Positions 47,893 to 58,406 are shown, counted from the stretch's first letter. The stretch: DNA of 64,000 nt from Enterobacter cloacae complex sp. R_G8 (GCF_024599795.1 NZ_CP102246.1:2046001-2110000), one strand, 5' to 3'. Notes: generated from the letters alone by a model not told the origin. Program-made: numbers and translations.

Positions 47893-48818
47893 AAAACCAG
47901 TCCCATCCGATCGTCATCGTAAAAAAGCGCAAGCATAAGGGGCATGGGCACGGTGCGCATGGCTCCTGGAAAATTGCCTACGCCGATTTTATGACTGCAA
48001 TGATGGCCTTCTTTCTGGTGATGTGGCTGATCTCCATCTCCAGCCCGAAAGAGTTGATCCAGATTGCGGAGTATTTCCGTACGCCACTGGCGACTGCGGT
48101 CTCCGGTGGGCCGCGTATCTCTAACAGCGACAGCCCGATCCCCGGTGGCGGCGATGATTACACCCAGCAGCAGGGTGAAGTGAAAAAAGAGCCGAACATC
48201 GACGAGTTGAAGAGAAAGATGGAGCAGGCGCGTCTGAAGAAACTGCGTGGCGATCTCGACCAGCTGATTGAAGCGGACCCGAAACTGCGTGCGCTGAGAC
48301 CGCACCTGAAGATCGATCTGGTACAGGAAGGGCTGCGTATCCAGATTATTGATAGCCAGAATCGCCCGATGTTCAAGACCGGCAGCGCGGAGGTTGAGCC
48401 TTATATGCGCGACATTTTGCGCGCCATTGCGCCAGTGCTGAACGGTATTCCAAACCGCGTCAGCCTGTCAGGCCATACGGATGACTTCCCGTATGCCACG
48501 GGCGAAAAGGGATACAGCAACTGGGAGCTTTCTGCCGATCGTGCCAACGCCTCGCGTCGCGAGCTGGTGGCGGGTGGGCTTGATGATGGCAAGGTACTGC
48601 GCGTGGTCGGCATGGCAGCAACCATGCGTGTCTCCGACCGCGGGCCGGATGACGCCATCAACCGTCGTATCAGTCTTTTAGTGCTGAACCAGCAGGCGGA
48701 GCAGGCCATCCTGCATGAAAACGCCGAAAGTCAGAATGAGTCACTGGACGATTTAAAACAGCCTGGGGCCGTTCCTTCGGCTGCCGTTCCAACATCGCCA
48801 CCAGCCAATCCGAGGTGA
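47889..48818 (+). CDS. motB: Flagellar motor stator protein MotB
   Basis: MotB anchors the stator to peptidoglycan. The 309 residues hold a basic N-terminus, one membrane helix with the essential proton-carrying D33 ([19 protein letters not shown]), and a C-terminal OmpA-like domain ([30 protein letters not shown]) that binds peptidoglycan. The tail is Pro/Ala-rich ([17 protein letters not shown]). ATG overlaps the motA stop as ATGA. Confidence 0.97.
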   Translation: MKNQSHPIVIVKKRKHKGHGHGAHGSWKIAYADFMTAMMAFFLVMWLISISSPKELIQIAEYFRTPLATAVSGGPRISNSDSPIPGGGDDYTQQQGEVKKEPNIDELKRKMEQARLKKLRGDLDQLIEADPKLRALRPHLKIDLVQEGLRIQIIDSQNRPMFKTGSAEVEPYMRDILRAIAPVLNGIPNRVSLSGHTDDFPYATGEKGYSNWELSADRANASRRELVAGGLDDGKVLRVVGMAATMRVSDRGPDDAINRRISLLVLNQQAEQAILHENAESQNESLDDLKQPGAVPSAAVPTSPPANPR

Positions 48819-48822
48819 TAGC

Positions 48823-50859
48823 GTGAGCATGGATATTAGCGATTTTTACCAGACATTCTTTGATGAAGCCGACGAATTGTTGGCCGATATGGAGCAACAT
48901 TTGCTGGATTTGGTGCCTGAAGCGCCAGACTCCGAGCAGCTTAATGCCATCTTCCGCGCCGCGCACTCCATTAAAGGCGGAGCCGGAACGTTTGGATTTA
49001 CCATTTTGCAGGAAACCACCCATTTAATGGAAAACCTGCTTGATGAAGCACGACGCGGTGAGATGCAGCTCAATACCGACATTATCAACCTGTTTTTGGA
49101 AACCAAAGATATTATGCAGGAACAGCTCGACGCCTATAAAAGTTCGGCAGAGCCTGATGCCGCCAGCTTTGAATACATCTGCAATGCGCTGCGCCAGCTT
49201 GCGCTGGAAGCAAAAGGTGAGGTCGCCGCAGCCGTTGTCCCTGCCGCCAAACTGAGCGTGGTCGATGCGGTTGCCGCTGAGGCGTCAGCGCCTGCCGCTG
49301 CTAAAGCGGAAAAATTGCGCGTTGTGCTGTCGCGCCTGAAAGAGAATGAGGTCAACCTGCTGGAAGAGGAGCTGGGTAACCTGGCGACACTGAGCAACGT
49401 GGTGAAAGGCAAAGACAGCCTTGCCGCGACGCTTGAAGACGGTATCAGCCAGGATGACATCGTGGCGGTGCTGTGCTTTGTTATCGAAGCCGATCAAATT
49501 GCCTTTGAAACGGAAGCGGTTGCCGTTGAAGCCCCGGCTACAGTGGAGGAGGTTGCTGTTGTGGCTCAGGCTGCTGCACCTGCGGTCGCCCCTGCTGCCC
49601 CGGCGTTGAAAGCCGTACCGAAAGAGGCCGCCGCCCCGGGCCGCGGTGAAAAACCGGCGGCGCGCTCCAGCGAATCGACCAGTATCCGCGTTGCCGTGGA
49701 GAAGGTTGACCAGCTGATCAACCTGGTCGGCGAACTGGTGATCACCCAGTCAATGCTGGCCCAGCGTTCTAACGAACTGGACCCGGTCACGCACGGCGAT
49801 CTGATTACCAGTATGGGCCAGTTACAGCGTAACGCCCGCGATCTGCAGGAATCGGTGATGTCCATCCGTATGATGCCGATGGAATATGTCTTCAGCCGCT
49901 TCCCGCGTCTGGTGCGCGACCTGGCCGGTAAGCTCAATAAGCAGATTGAACTGACGCTGATGGGCAGCTCCACCGAGCTTGATAAAAGCCTGATTGAACG
50001 CATTATCGACCCGTTAACGCACCTGGTGCGTAACAGCCTCGACCACGGTATCGAACTGCCGGAAAACCGCATTGCAGCCGGCAAATCCCCGGTGGGTAAC
50101 CTGATCCTCTCCGCAGAGCACCAGGGCGGGAACATTTGTATCGAAGTGACCGATGACGGTGCGGGCCTTAATCGTGAGCGCATTCTGGCGAAGGCGATTT
50201 CGCAGGGGATGGCGGTCAGCGAAAACATGACCGATGAAGAAGTGGGCATGCTGATCTTCGCCCCAGGGTTCTCTACCGCTGAGCAGGTGACCGACGTCTC
50301 CGGACGCGGCGTGGGAATGGACGTGGTGAAGCGTAACATCCAGGAAATGGGCGGCCACGTCGAAATTCAGTCTAAGCAAGGTTCGGGTACCACCATTCGT
50401 ATTCTGCTGCCGCTGACGCTGGCGATCCTCGACGGCATGTCGGTAAAAGTGGCGGACGAAGTCTTCATTCTGCCGCTGAATGCGGTGATGGAATCACTGC
50501 AGCCACGTGAAGAAGATCTGCATCCGCTGGCGGGTGGCGAGCGTGTGCTCGAAGTGCGTGGCGAATACCTGCCGCTGGTGGAATTGTGGAAAGTCTTCGA
50601 AGTGGATGGCGCGAAAACAGAGGCCACGCAGGGTATCGTGGTGATCCTGCAAAGTGCGGGTCGCCGCTACGCGCTGCTGGTTGACCAGCTGATCGGTCAG
50701 CACCAGGTGGTGGTGAAGAACCTCGAAAGCAACTACCGCAAAGTGCCGGGTATTTCTGCCGCCACCATTCTGGGTGATGGTAGCGTGGCGCTGATCGTCG
50801 ACGTGTCGGCGCTTCAGGGATTAAATCGTGAACAACGTGTGGCGTACACAGCCGCCTGA
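48823..50859 (+). CDS. cheA: Chemotaxis histidine kinase CheA
   Basis: CheA takes signals from receptors through CheW and phosphorylates CheY and CheB. The 678-residue protein has P1 with the phosphorylated H48 ([14 protein letters not shown]), P2 (about 160-230), P3 dimerisation ([18 protein letters not shown]), P4 kinase with N box ([12 protein letters not shown]), G1 (VTDDGAGL) and G2 (GRGVGMDVV), and P5. It is about 24 residues longer than E. coli CheA, mostly in an Ala/Val/Pro-rich linker around 230-285. Start is GTG at 48823; the frame begins [20 protein letters not shown] as in E. coli. Confidence 0.97.
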   Translation: MSMDISDFYQTFFDEADELLADMEQHLLDLVPEAPDSEQLNAIFRAAHSIKGGAGTFGFTILQETTHLMENLLDEARRGEMQLNTDIINLFLETKDIMQEQLDAYKSSAEPDAASFEYICNALRQLALEAKGEVAAAVVPAAKLSVVDAVAAEASAPAAAKAEKLRVVLSRLKENEVNLLEEELGNLATLSNVVKGKDSLAATLEDGISQDDIVAVLCFVIEADQIAFETEAVAVEAPATVEEVAVVAQAAAPAVAPAAPALKAVPKEAAAPGRGEKPAARSSESTSIRVAVEKVDQLINLVGELVITQSMLAQRSNELDPVTHGDLITSMGQLQRNARDLQESVMSIRMMPMEYVFSRFPRLVRDLAGKLNKQIELTLMGSSTELDKSLIERIIDPLTHLVRNSLDHGIELPENRIAAGKSPVGNLILSAEHQGGNICIEVTDDGAGLNRERILAKAISQGMAVSENMTDEEVGMLIFAPGFSTAEQVTDVSGRGVGMDVVKRNIQEMGGHVEIQSKQGSGTTIRILLPLTLAILDGMSVKVADEVFILPLNAVMESLQPREEDLHPLAGGERVLEVRGEYLPLVELWKVFEVDGAKTEATQGIVVILQSAGRRYALLVDQLIGQHQVVVKNLESNYRKVPGISAATILGDGSVALIVDVSALQGLNREQRVAYTAA

Positions 50860-50878
50860 TTAAGTAAAGGGTAAGAAC

Positions 50879-51382
50879 ATGACCGGTATGAGTAATGTAA
50901 CGAAACTGGCGGGCGAGCCATCAGGACAGGAGTTCCTGGTATTCACTTTAGGCGATGAGGAGTACGGCATCGATATCCTGAAAGTGCAGGAAATTCGTGG
51001 TTACGATCAGGTTACCCGCATCGCGAACACGCCAGCGTTTATTAAAGGTGTCACCAACCTGCGTGGGGTGATTGTGCCTATCGTTGACCTGCGCGTGAAG
51101 TTCAGCCAGGGCGATGTGGAGTACAACGATAACACCGTGGTGATTGTCCTCAATCTGGGGCAGCGCGTGGTCGGTATCGTGGTAGATGGCGTGTCTGACG
51201 TGCTCTCACTGACGTCTGACCAAATTCGTCCGGCGCCGGAGTTTGCGGTCACGCTGTCTACCGAGTACCTGACGGGGCTGGGTGCGCTGGGTGAGCGTAT
51301 GTTGATTCTGGTGAACATCGAGAAGCTGTTGAACAGCGAAGAGATGGCGTTGCTGGATATCGCGGCGAACCATGTAGCGTAG
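50879..51382 (+). CDS. cheW: Chemotaxis coupling protein CheW
   Basis: CheW links receptors to CheA. The 167 residues match E. coli CheW ([40 protein letters not shown]). Unlike in E. coli, where cheW leads straight to tar, it is followed here by a strong terminator, so the operon ends here. Confidence 0.97.
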   Translation: MTGMSNVTKLAGEPSGQEFLVFTLGDEEYGIDILKVQEIRGYDQVTRIANTPAFIKGVTNLRGVIVPIVDLRVKFSQGDVEYNDNTVVIVLNLGQRVVGIVVDGVSDVLSLTSDQIRPAPEFAVTLSTEYLTGLGALGERMLILVNIEKLLNSEEMALLDIAANHVA

Positions 51383-51390
51383 GTAAATGC

Positions 51391-51418
51391 AAAACGGCAA
51401 TCCAGGTTGCCGTTTTTT
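51391..51418 (+). terminator. Terminator of motAB-cheAW
   Basis: AAAACGGCAA (51391-51400), 6-base loop, TTGCCGTTTT (51407-51416), more T to 51418: 10-bp stem. Interrupts the chemotaxis operon. Confidence 0.92.
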
Positions 51419-51427
51419 GTGTTTGCT

Positions 51428-51472
51428 CCCTCTCCCTGTGGGAGAGGGTTGGGATGAGGGCATCAGGCCACA
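51428..51472. repeat. Interspersed palindromic repeat, full copy
   Basis: CCCTCTCCC (51428-51436), TGT, GGGAGAGGG (51440-51448), TTGGGATGAGGG (51449-51460), CATCAGGCCACA (51461-51472). Matches copies at 193-225 (reverse) and 257-290 (partial). It lies between the cheW terminator and the transporter. Confidence 0.75.
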
Positions 51473-51486
51473 CCCCGTTTGTACTC

Positions 51487-52746
51487 TTACACTTCCTGCT
51501 CTACCAGCTCCGCTTCGGCTTCCCGCGCTCCTTCATTCTGCGACAGCATCGCGGTTGCAATCCCGTTACCCAGCACGTTAATGGCAGAACGCCCCATATC
51601 CAGGAAGTGGTCGATTCCCATCAGCAGCAGAATACCCGCTACCGGAATATTGAAGCTTGGGATCGTCGCCGCCAGTACCACCAGCGAAGAGCGCGGTACG
51701 CCCGCAATGCCTTTTGACGCCAGCATCAGCGTCAGCATCAGGACGGTGACTTCCGAGAAGCTCAGATGAATGTTGTACGCCTGAGCGATAAACATTGAGG
51801 CAAAAGAGCAGTACACCATCGAGCCCACCAGGTTAAAGGAATACCCAATTGGCAGGACGAAAGAGGCGATGCTGCGTGAGCAGCCAAAACGTTCCAGTTG
51901 CTCAAGGGTCTTCGGATAAGCCGCCTCGGAGCTGCTGGTGGTAAACGCGACCAGCACCGGATCTTTCAGCATGCTGAGCAGGCGGAACACCTCTTTTTTC
52001 AGCACCATATAACCCACCGCCAGCAACACCATGCAGGTGAGGAGGATAGCCACATAGTAGCCGCCAATAAAGGACGCATAGTTCAGCAGAATGCCGAGAC
52101 CCTGGGTGGCAATCACCGATGAGATGGCGGCGAAAATCGCCAGTGGGGCAACATACATCACGTAGCCCGTGACCTTCAGCATGATATGGGACACCACATC
52201 CAGCGCCGCGACCAGCGGGGCGTTGAATTTCTGGCCCAGCGACGCGCCGCCAATGCCAAAGAACATGGAGAACACGACGATCTGCAGAATTTCATTGTCC
52301 GCCATCGCCCCGGCGATACTGGTCGGAATGGTATGAGAGAGGAAGGCTTTGAGCGTCATGCCGCCGACGGCCAGACCCGTATCCACCGCTTCTGTGGGGA
52401 TCGTCAGGTTCAGACCGCTACCAGGATGCTCCAGGGTGACAATAAACAGCCCCACCAGGATAGACAGCACCGATGAGCTGATAAACCATACCATCGCTTT
52501 ACCGCCTACGCGGCCAATGGTGGAGGTTTCGCCCATTTTCATAATCCCGACCGTCAGCGTACTGAAGACTAATGGCGCAATCACCATTTTGATCAGTCGC
52601 AGGAAAATATCGGTGAGAAGCGTAATGTTATCCGACCACGCTTTGATGGCATCCGCTGATGCATATTCATGAATGGCCGCCCCTGAAAGAATACCCGCCA
52701 GCATGAATATCACGATGAAGAGTGTAAGTTTGTTTGCACTTGCCAC
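51487..52746 (-). CDS. DAACS family dicarboxylate/amino acid:cation symporter
   Basis: The 419-residue membrane protein belongs to the GltP/DctA (SDF) family. Seen: FLRLIKMVIAPLVFSTLTVG, hairpin 1 SSSEAAYPKTLEQLERFG, YSFNLVGSMVY in the position of the family's YSFNLDGT, GIAGVPRSSLVVL, and MGIDHFLDMGRSAINVLGNG. The usual Asp in NLDGT is Val here, so cation or substrate binding may differ. The GTG at 52746 is preferred: AGAGGG lies before it and it gives a short start like other members; the frame is open upstream to 52833. Substrate unknown; not at this place in E. coli. Confidence 0.88.
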   Translation of the reverse strand: MASANKLTLFIVIFMLAGILSGAAIHEYASADAIKAWSDNITLLTDIFLRLIKMVIAPLVFSTLTVGIMKMGETSTIGRVGGKAMVWFISSSVLSILVGLFIVTLEHPGSGLNLTIPTEAVDTGLAVGGMTLKAFLSHTIPTSIAGAMADNEILQIVVFSMFFGIGGASLGQKFNAPLVAALDVVSHIMLKVTGYVMYVAPLAIFAAISSVIATQGLGILLNYASFIGGYYVAILLTCMVLLAVGYMVLKKEVFRLLSMLKDPVLVAFTTSSSEAAYPKTLEQLERFGCSRSIASFVLPIGYSFNLVGSMVYCSFASMFIAQAYNIHLSFSEVTVLMLTLMLASKGIAGVPRSSLVVLAATIPSFNIPVAGILLLMGIDHFLDMGRSAINVLGNGIATAMLSQNEGAREAEAELVEQEV

Positions 52747-53175
52747 GAAAAAAGACCCTCTATGCGCTTTAGGTGTAGCCCGCGCCGATGTATATGGATT
52801 TTTTATTACAGCGCGGGAAATTATTTGGCACATAAATTGAAGTAAAGCGGGGGTAGATACAACTCCTTTTTAAGTTTTATTAATTTTGTTGCTAATGCGC
52901 CGACGATATATTGTGACGCTTATCACACTTTAATGGATATATCCTCAAGCGAAAGCTGAGAAATTCATTTTTAAAATCTCTAAGCCCCTGTTTTTTAGAT
53001 GCTTAATGCGTCAATCAGACAAAGGGATGACGTCAATGGACGTGGGTGGTCGAAGCGATAACCATAAACTAAATTCTCAATAACCCCCTCGGAGGCGCAT
53101 TTAGCGGGGCTAACATCTTGAACGTTAAAACTAAATTGTTGTACGTGAACGGAGACGTCTTCTGGAGGGTGGTAA
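52747..53175. other. Divergent control region of the transporter and pilus operon
   Basis: These 429 bases hold no gene I can support. A CRP site lies at 52912-52927, about 170 bases from the transporter start and 250 from the first pilus gene. AT-rich elsewhere; a GGAGGGTGG ribosome site precedes the pilus gene. Confidence 0.5.
52912..52927. promoter_or_regulatory. CRP-cAMP site
   Basis: TGTGA (52912-52916), six bases, TCACA (52923-52927): perfect core palindrome. It could control the transporter, the pilus operon or both. Confidence 0.75.
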
Positions 53176-53748
53176 ATGAAAAGAAAACGCCTTTTGACCT
53201 GCGCTGGCATCCTGTTAACCGCGACTACCGCCCAGCAGGCGCTGGCGGTCACCAGTAGTGGCACCATCGGCGCGACACTGACATTGACAAACGGGTGTCT
53301 GATTAATGGATCACCCACCCAAAACGGCATTAACTTCGGGACACTGGATTTCGGGACCCATCCTGCCACCTTTTCCACCCTGACGACGCAGTTGACCGGC
53401 GCCAGCGGGGGAAATACCTTCACGATTCAATGTACGACCGCCAGCTACACGGTGGCGATAACCGGAAATACCAACTCCACTGCGCCGGGCACCGTCGTTG
53501 GCACGACGGGGACACCCGCGCGCTATCTGATCAACACCACCAACACGGCGCAGGGTGTGGCTTATAGCCTGTACAGCGACAGCGGGTTTAATAACGTTGT
53601 GGCGAATAACGCGGCGTTGCCGATCGCGTCCACGGCAGGCGGGGTGGACAGTTACACCCTCTACGGGCGTATCACCGGCGGTGGGAACAGCGTGACGGTG
53701 GTACCGGGAACCTACACCGACACCATAAATGTCAGCGTAACCTACTAA
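53176..53748 (+). CDS. Spore coat U domain pilus subunit (major-like)
   Basis: The 190-residue secreted protein has a signal peptide of about 24 residues (LLTCAGILLTATTAQQALA), then a spore coat protein U domain: NGCLINGSPTQNGINFGTLDFGTH near the N-terminus, the Cys pair (C40 region and C in FTIQCTTASY), and the C-terminal strand TYTDTINVSVTY, used in donor-strand exchange. It is the first gene of a five-gene operon of the Csu (archaic) chaperone-usher type. Position and size suggest a main shaft subunit (inference). Confidence 0.82.
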   Translation: MKRKRLLTCAGILLTATTAQQALAVTSSGTIGATLTLTNGCLINGSPTQNGINFGTLDFGTHPATFSTLTTQLTGASGGNTFTIQCTTASYTVAITGNTNSTAPGTVVGTTGTPARYLINTTNTAQGVAYSLYSDSGFNNVVANNAALPIASTAGGVDSYTLYGRITGGGNSVTVVPGTYTDTINVSVTY

Positions 53749-53760
53749 ACCCATTCAGCC

Positions 53761-54309
53761 ATGAAAACCGCTTGTTTGCGTCTGCGCCAACGCGCAGAAG
53801 GACTCGTGCGCCCTTTTTTCACCCTGCTCGTTGGGCTGGCGCTGGCGCCCACGGTTGAGGCTGTCACGTCACAGTCCTTTAAGGTCAGCGCAACCATTGT
53901 TCCAGGCTGTGCGGTGAGTACCGGCAGCGGAGGCGTACTAGGCACGCTGAACTTCGGTACCCATACCGGCGTGGAGAGTGCCCCGGTGAGCACCAGCTTC
54001 GTACCAAACGGGGCACTCTCGATCGCCTGTACGCCAGGCGTGGCACTGAGTATGAGCATTAACGGCGGGCAGAATTACGCCTCCGTGCGGCGAATGACGC
54101 GCAACGGCGGGAACGACGTGGTGGGATACCGGCTTTACAGCAGCAGTTCACTTGCGGCGAACAGCGAAATAGGGGTCAACCAGGCGATTCCGGTGACCTA
54201 TACCAACAGCAACAACATCGCGCTGCCGTTGTTTGGCGTGGCGCTATTGACCGGGTTCAGCCCGGCGGGAACCTATTCTGATCAGCTTACCGTGACCTTG
54301 TCATGGTGA
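53761..54309 (+). CDS. Spore coat U domain pilus subunit
   Basis: Second SCPU-domain subunit, 182 residues, signal peptide (PFFTLLVGLALAPTVEA), then VTSQSFKVSATIVPGCAVST, a Cys pair (VPGCAV; SIACTP), GTLNFGTH and the C-terminal strand TYSDQLTVTLSW. Resembles its neighbour in layout but not closely. It starts 12 bases after the first subunit gene and has a weak ribosome site, so its level may be lower; it may be a minor or adaptor subunit. Confidence 0.82.
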   Translation: MKTACLRLRQRAEGLVRPFFTLLVGLALAPTVEAVTSQSFKVSATIVPGCAVSTGSGGVLGTLNFGTHTGVESAPVSTSFVPNGALSIACTPGVALSMSINGGQNYASVRRMTRNGGNDVVGYRLYSSSSLAANSEIGVNQAIPVTYTNSNNIALPLFGVALLTGFSPAGTYSDQLTVTLSW

Positions 54310-54325
54310 TAAAGGGAGAGAGACG

Positions 54326-55087
54326 ATGACGGCATATTTCAGGCGCATGTGTCTGGGAAGTCTGCTGGGGGTGATGGCCGTGACGGCAGGCCACGTACAG
54401 GCGGCCGCCACCATTCTGTTATGGCCTATCGATCCCTGGCTGGCGGCAGACGCCAAAGCCACGGAGCTGTGGATCCAGAATCAAGGGAACAGCCCAACCA
54501 CCATGCAGGTACGCATTGTGCGCTGGAAGCAGGAGGGCGGGTTCGAACGTTACAGCACCCAGCAGGATGTGGTCGCCAGCCCGCCCATCGTCACCATCGC
54601 AGCGGGCAGCAAACAGCTTATTCGTCTTATCAAACAGGGGACGGTTCCGGTGGGGGTCGAACAGGCCTACCGCATTATTGTCGATGAAATCCCTCAGCCG
54701 GATAACAAAGCCGAACCGGCTATCGGCCTCAAACTGCAGATGCGTTATTCCATTCCCCTTTTTGTCTATGGGCAGGGGATCCCGACACGCAAAGAGGGGG
54801 CACACCATGCGCTGGTGGATACCCGCACGTTGAGCTGGCGGGTAACGCATGAGGGCGGACAGCCTCACCTGGAGGTGAACAACCGGGGCGATGTCCATGT
54901 CAGACTCAGCCAGGTTTCGCTGGTACAGGACGGGCAGAAACGTCCTGTTGCCGAGGGATTGCTGGGCTACGTGCTGGCGGGCAGTACCCGCAGCTGGGCC
55001 ATTCCGGCCGGCATTCGGCAGCCAGACCAGATGCGCGCGCAGATTAATGCCAGGGATGAGCAATGGCAGTCGACGCCCGTCAACTGA
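54326..55087 (+). CDS. Pilus assembly chaperone (PapD-like)
   Basis: Periplasmic chaperone of 253 residues with a signal peptide of about 26 residues (LGSLLGVMAVTAGHVQAA) and two immunoglobulin-like domains. The N-terminal domain has a strand typical of subunit donation (TATELWIQNQGNSPTTMQV, shared as KATELWIQNQ) and conserved R in IRLIKQG with YRIIVDEIP, the PapD-family motif. AAGGGAGAG precedes the ATG. Overlaps the usher by 25 bases. Confidence 0.88.
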   Translation: MTAYFRRMCLGSLLGVMAVTAGHVQAAATILLWPIDPWLAADAKATELWIQNQGNSPTTMQVRIVRWKQEGGFERYSTQQDVVASPPIVTIAAGSKQLIRLIKQGTVPVGVEQAYRIIVDEIPQPDNKAEPAIGLKLQMRYSIPLFVYGQGIPTRKEGAHHALVDTRTLSWRVTHEGGQPHLEVNNRGDVHVRLSQVSLVQDGQKRPVAEGLLGYVLAGSTRSWAIPAGIRQPDQMRAQINARDEQWQSTPVN

Positions 55088-57447
55088 AACCGGCGATGAT
55101 GATCCTGCTTTGCGTCACGACCAGCACCTGGGCTGAACCCGGCGATGACAGTTTACCGCCGCCTCCCGAGGCCCGGGCGGTGAACGATGAGGCGGTTTTT
55201 CAGCTTGCCCTCGTGCTGAACCACTACGATACCGGTCTGGTGGTGCCCGTGACGCAGCGCAAAGGGGCTTACTTCATCTCCAGTGCCGACCTGTTGCGCG
55301 CCGGGCTGCCGCCGGAGCATGTCCCGACAGGCGAGGTGGATCTCGCGTCACTTTCACAGGTTCGTGTGGCGTATGACAGCGCCGGACAGCGTCTGCTCCT
55401 GACCGTTCCTCGCGACTGGGTAGCCTCCCGGGTGACCTCCTTTGGCGGGCAAACCGCGCAAAGTAAACCTCACTTTGGACGTGGGGCGCTGCTGAATTAC
55501 GATCTGTATACCAACCACACGGAACATGTTGGCGGTCAGGCCTCACTCTGGCATGAGTTCCGCTACTTCAATGAGGGCGGTTCGCTCTCTTCAACCGGTT
55601 ATGTGCGGAAAAATTTCGCGGGCGATAATGGCCAGCAGGCGGGTTACGTTCGCTATGACACCACCCTGCTAATCACTAACGAAGACGACGCCACCACCTG
55701 GACAGCCGGGGATGTGATCAGCGATGCCCTGAGCTGGAGCACCAGCGTGCGCATGGGCGGGATCAGCTACGGGCGCGATTTCTCCCTGCGCCCGGATCTG
55801 GTGACCTGGCCACTGCCGGAATTCTCCGGAGAAGCCGCGGTTCCCACCTCGGTCGATCTCTTTATTAATGGCTATCGGTCTGGCTCCACGCAGCTTCAGC
55901 CGGGCCCCTTCACCTTAACGAATCTGCCCTATATCAACGGGGCCGGCGATGCGGTACTGATCACCACCGATGCGCTGGGACGCCAGGTGAGCACCACGCT
56001 GCCCTTTTATGTCACCAGCGAACTCCTCAAACAAGGGCTGAGTGATGGGGCGGTCACGCTGGGTAGCCTGCGGCGTAATTACGGGATTGATAACTTCGAC
56101 TACGGTCCGGCGGCGGGCAGTGGTTCGTATCGCTACGGGGTAACGGACTGGCTGACCCTGGAGGGACACGCAGAGGGTGCAGAGACGCTGGCGCTGGGCG
56201 GGGCGGGGACGGTGGTGAAGCTGGGGCGCTTTGGCGTTGTGAATACCGCGTATACCCAAAGCCGCATGCGCGGTGATGAGGGCGGGCAGATCGCCTGGGG
56301 CTATCAGTACAGCACCAGCGAATTTAGTCTGGCGACCCAACATACACGACGCGATCGCGGCTTTGGCAACCTGGCCCTCTATGACCAGCCGACGGTGTAT
56401 GACGAAAACGACAGGCCAATCGCCAGCTTCAGCCGCAATACCGATCAATATTCCCTGACCTTTAATCTTGGGCAGTACGGCAACATCGGGGCCGCCTGGA
56501 TCGGTGTGGAGAGTTTTGACAGCCAGAAAACGGAACTGCTTAACCTCTCCTGGAGCCGCAACCTGTGGGGCGCGAGCAGTCTCTATCTTGCCGCAAGCCG
56601 TGATCAGCAGCGGGGGGACTGGACGGTTGCACTCTCGTTACAGGTCCCCTTTGGGGAACGGGACAGCGCCGCGGTCACCTTCGAAAACACGCCGGAGGCA
56701 GGCAGCACGCAACGTATCAACTACAACCACTCCATGCCTTCCGATGGCGGTTTGAGCTGGAACATGGCATGGGCACATCAGTCACGGGCGAATAATTATC
56801 AGCAGGGAACGTTGGGCTGGCGTAATAACAATATCGAACTGCAGGGCGGGGCCTACGGGGAAAAGGACATGATGACCTGGTGGAGCGAGGCGCTGGGCTC
56901 CATTGTGCTGATGGACGGGGAACTGTTCGCGGCGAATAAAATCAACGACGCCTTTGTAGTGATCAGCACCGATGGTCACCCGGATGTGCCCGTCAGCTAC
57001 GAGAACCAGCCGGTCGGTAAAACGAATCGCAACGGCTACCTGCTGGTGAGCGGTGTATCAGCCTATTACCCGGCCAGTTACCGCATTGACACCCTGAATC
57101 TGCCTGCCGATACGCGTCTGAAAGAGACCGAGCGCCGGATCGCGATCCGCCGCCACAGTGGCTATCTGGTGGACTTCCCGATGGAGCAGGAGCGGGTGGC
57201 CAGCGTCATACTGCAGGATGCGCAGGGGCAGGCTATTCCGGTGGGCAGCCAGGTCAGACGCGCCTCGCGCAGCAACGCAGTGGTGGGGTATGACGGGATT
57301 GCGTGGCTGGAAAATCTCAGCGACGTCAATTCGCTGGAGGTGATCACCCCGACGGGGAAACGGTGCCAGGCGACGCTGACCGTTGGCGCGAACCCGGAAC
57401 ACAGGCTGCAAACCTACGGGCCGCTGGTATGTCGGGAGGCACGGTGA
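55063..57447 (+). CDS. Outer membrane usher of the SCPU pilus
   Basis: The 794-residue protein is an outer membrane usher: signal peptide (MMILLCVTTSTWA), N-terminal periplasmic domain, a large beta-barrel rich in aromatic beta-strands (SLWHEFRYFNEGG, GYQYSTSEFSL), a plug in the centre (TSVDLFINGYRSGSTQLQPG) and C-terminal domains (VSYENQPVGKTNRNGYLLV, NPEHRLQTYGPLVC). It lacks most of the cysteines and the long C-terminal parts of type 1 ushers, fitting the archaic CsuD group. An alternative start is ATG at 55096/55099 in front of the signal peptide. Confidence 0.9.
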   Translation: MAVDARQLKPAMMILLCVTTSTWAEPGDDSLPPPPEARAVNDEAVFQLALVLNHYDTGLVVPVTQRKGAYFISSADLLRAGLPPEHVPTGEVDLASLSQVRVAYDSAGQRLLLTVPRDWVASRVTSFGGQTAQSKPHFGRGALLNYDLYTNHTEHVGGQASLWHEFRYFNEGGSLSSTGYVRKNFAGDNGQQAGYVRYDTTLLITNEDDATTWTAGDVISDALSWSTSVRMGGISYGRDFSLRPDLVTWPLPEFSGEAAVPTSVDLFINGYRSGSTQLQPGPFTLTNLPYINGAGDAVLITTDALGRQVSTTLPFYVTSELLKQGLSDGAVTLGSLRRNYGIDNFDYGPAAGSGSYRYGVTDWLTLEGHAEGAETLALGGAGTVVKLGRFGVVNTAYTQSRMRGDEGGQIAWGYQYSTSEFSLATQHTRRDRGFGNLALYDQPTVYDENDRPIASFSRNTDQYSLTFNLGQYGNIGAAWIGVESFDSQKTELLNLSWSRNLWGASSLYLAASRDQQRGDWTVALSLQVPFGERDSAAVTFENTPEAGSTQRINYNHSMPSDGGLSWNMAWAHQSRANNYQQGTLGWRNNNIELQGGAYGEKDMMTWWSEALGSIVLMDGELFAANKINDAFVVISTDGHPDVPVSYENQPVGKTNRNGYLLVSGVSAYYPASYRIDTLNLPADTRLKETERRIAIRRHSGYLVDFPMEQERVASVILQDAQGQAIPVGSQVRRASRSNAVVGYDGIAWLENLSDVNSLEVITPTGKRCQATLTVGANPEHRLQTYGPLVCREAR

Positions 57448-58406
57448 CGCGTTTTCTGCTGGTGATTTTGCTGCTCTTCTCCGGTGCCAGCGGCGCGGCC
57501 TGCACCGTCAGTACGGTGAATGCGTCGTTTGGCAGCGTGACCTCGTTCGCGCTGAGCGGAACCGGGGAAGTGGAAACCACCGGCACGCTGGTGGTTGCCT
57601 GCGATACGGTCCTCAACCTGCTTACCAACGACTCGGTGGCGCTGACTTACACCTCGGCATCGATCTTCGCCAACAGCCGCGCCACCCTGAAGCGCACGGA
57701 CAATGCGGCTATTACCGATGTCATACCCGCGCGCCTGTGCGCGGCCTCCGGCTGTGGCGGTAGCAGCGAAGTGCAGATCGGTAATGCCTATACCTGGAGC
57801 GGGAACACGCTGCTCGGGCTGCTGGGGTCGAAGCGCTACAACATTCCGCTCTATTTCCGCACGGTGCCGGGGCAGAATGTCTCGGCCGGGCCGTATCAGG
57901 TGCTGCTGACATTCAGCATTAATTACAACGTTTGTGCCGTTGGCGCTGCCGGACTTTGCCTGACACCGCAAACCGGCACGGCCACCACCACGATCCTTCT
58001 CAACATGACCGTCACTAACGATTGCAGCACCATGAGCACCCCGGACGTGAATTTCAACAGCGCACCGCTGGTACAAAGTTTTCCCACCGTCTCGCAGGCG
58101 ATTGCCGTCACCTGCACCAAAGGCAGTACCTATACCATAGGGATTAACAATGGTGCCAACGCGCTTAACAACGTTCGTAGCATGGTGAGCGGCAGTAATT
58201 ACATGAGTTACGACATCTATAAAGAAGCCACCACCAACCGCTGGGGCAGCAGCGGCACCGAGCGCTGGACCAGCGCGACGTCGTCGCAGATCAGTACCGA
58301 CGGTTTACTGCGTACCTACAACTACACCGCCAAAGTCCTGACCACACAAGCCACACCCCCCGCCGGAACCTACACCGACACGCTGATCGTAGACGTGGCG
58401 TTTTAA
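57444..58406 (+). CDS. Spore coat U tip adhesin of the pilus
   Basis: The 320-residue protein has a signal peptide ([16 protein letters not shown]) and two SCPU domains, one at about 20-160 ([13 protein letters not shown] to [13 protein letters not shown]) and one at about 190-320 ([15 protein letters not shown] to [12 protein letters not shown]), as in the tip subunit CsuE, which binds hydrophobic surfaces in Acinetobacter. The GTG start overlaps the usher stop as GTGA and has GGGAGG four bases upstream; an ATG at 57429 is possible. Much longer readings into the usher gene are not credible. Confidence 0.82.
   Translation: MTRFLLVILLLFSGASGAACTVSTVNASFGSVTSFALSGTGEVETTGTLVVACDTVLNLLTNDSVALTYTSASIFANSRATLKRTDNAAITDVIPARLCAASGCGGSSEVQIGNAYTWSGNTLLGLLGSKRYNIPLYFRTVPGQNVSAGPYQVLLTFSINYNVCAVGAAGLCLTPQTGTATTTILLNMTVTNDCSTMSTPDVNFNSAPLVQSFPTVSQAIAVTCTKGSTYTIGINNGANALNNVRSMVSGSNYMSYDIYKEATTNRWGSSGTERWTSATSSQISTDGLLRTYNYTAKVLTTQATPPAGTYTDTLIVDVAF

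Noticed and set aside
57303..57443. Upstream extension of the pilus tip gene into the usher gene
   Set aside because: The added residues are the usher C-terminus read in another frame; a signal peptide begins right after 57444.
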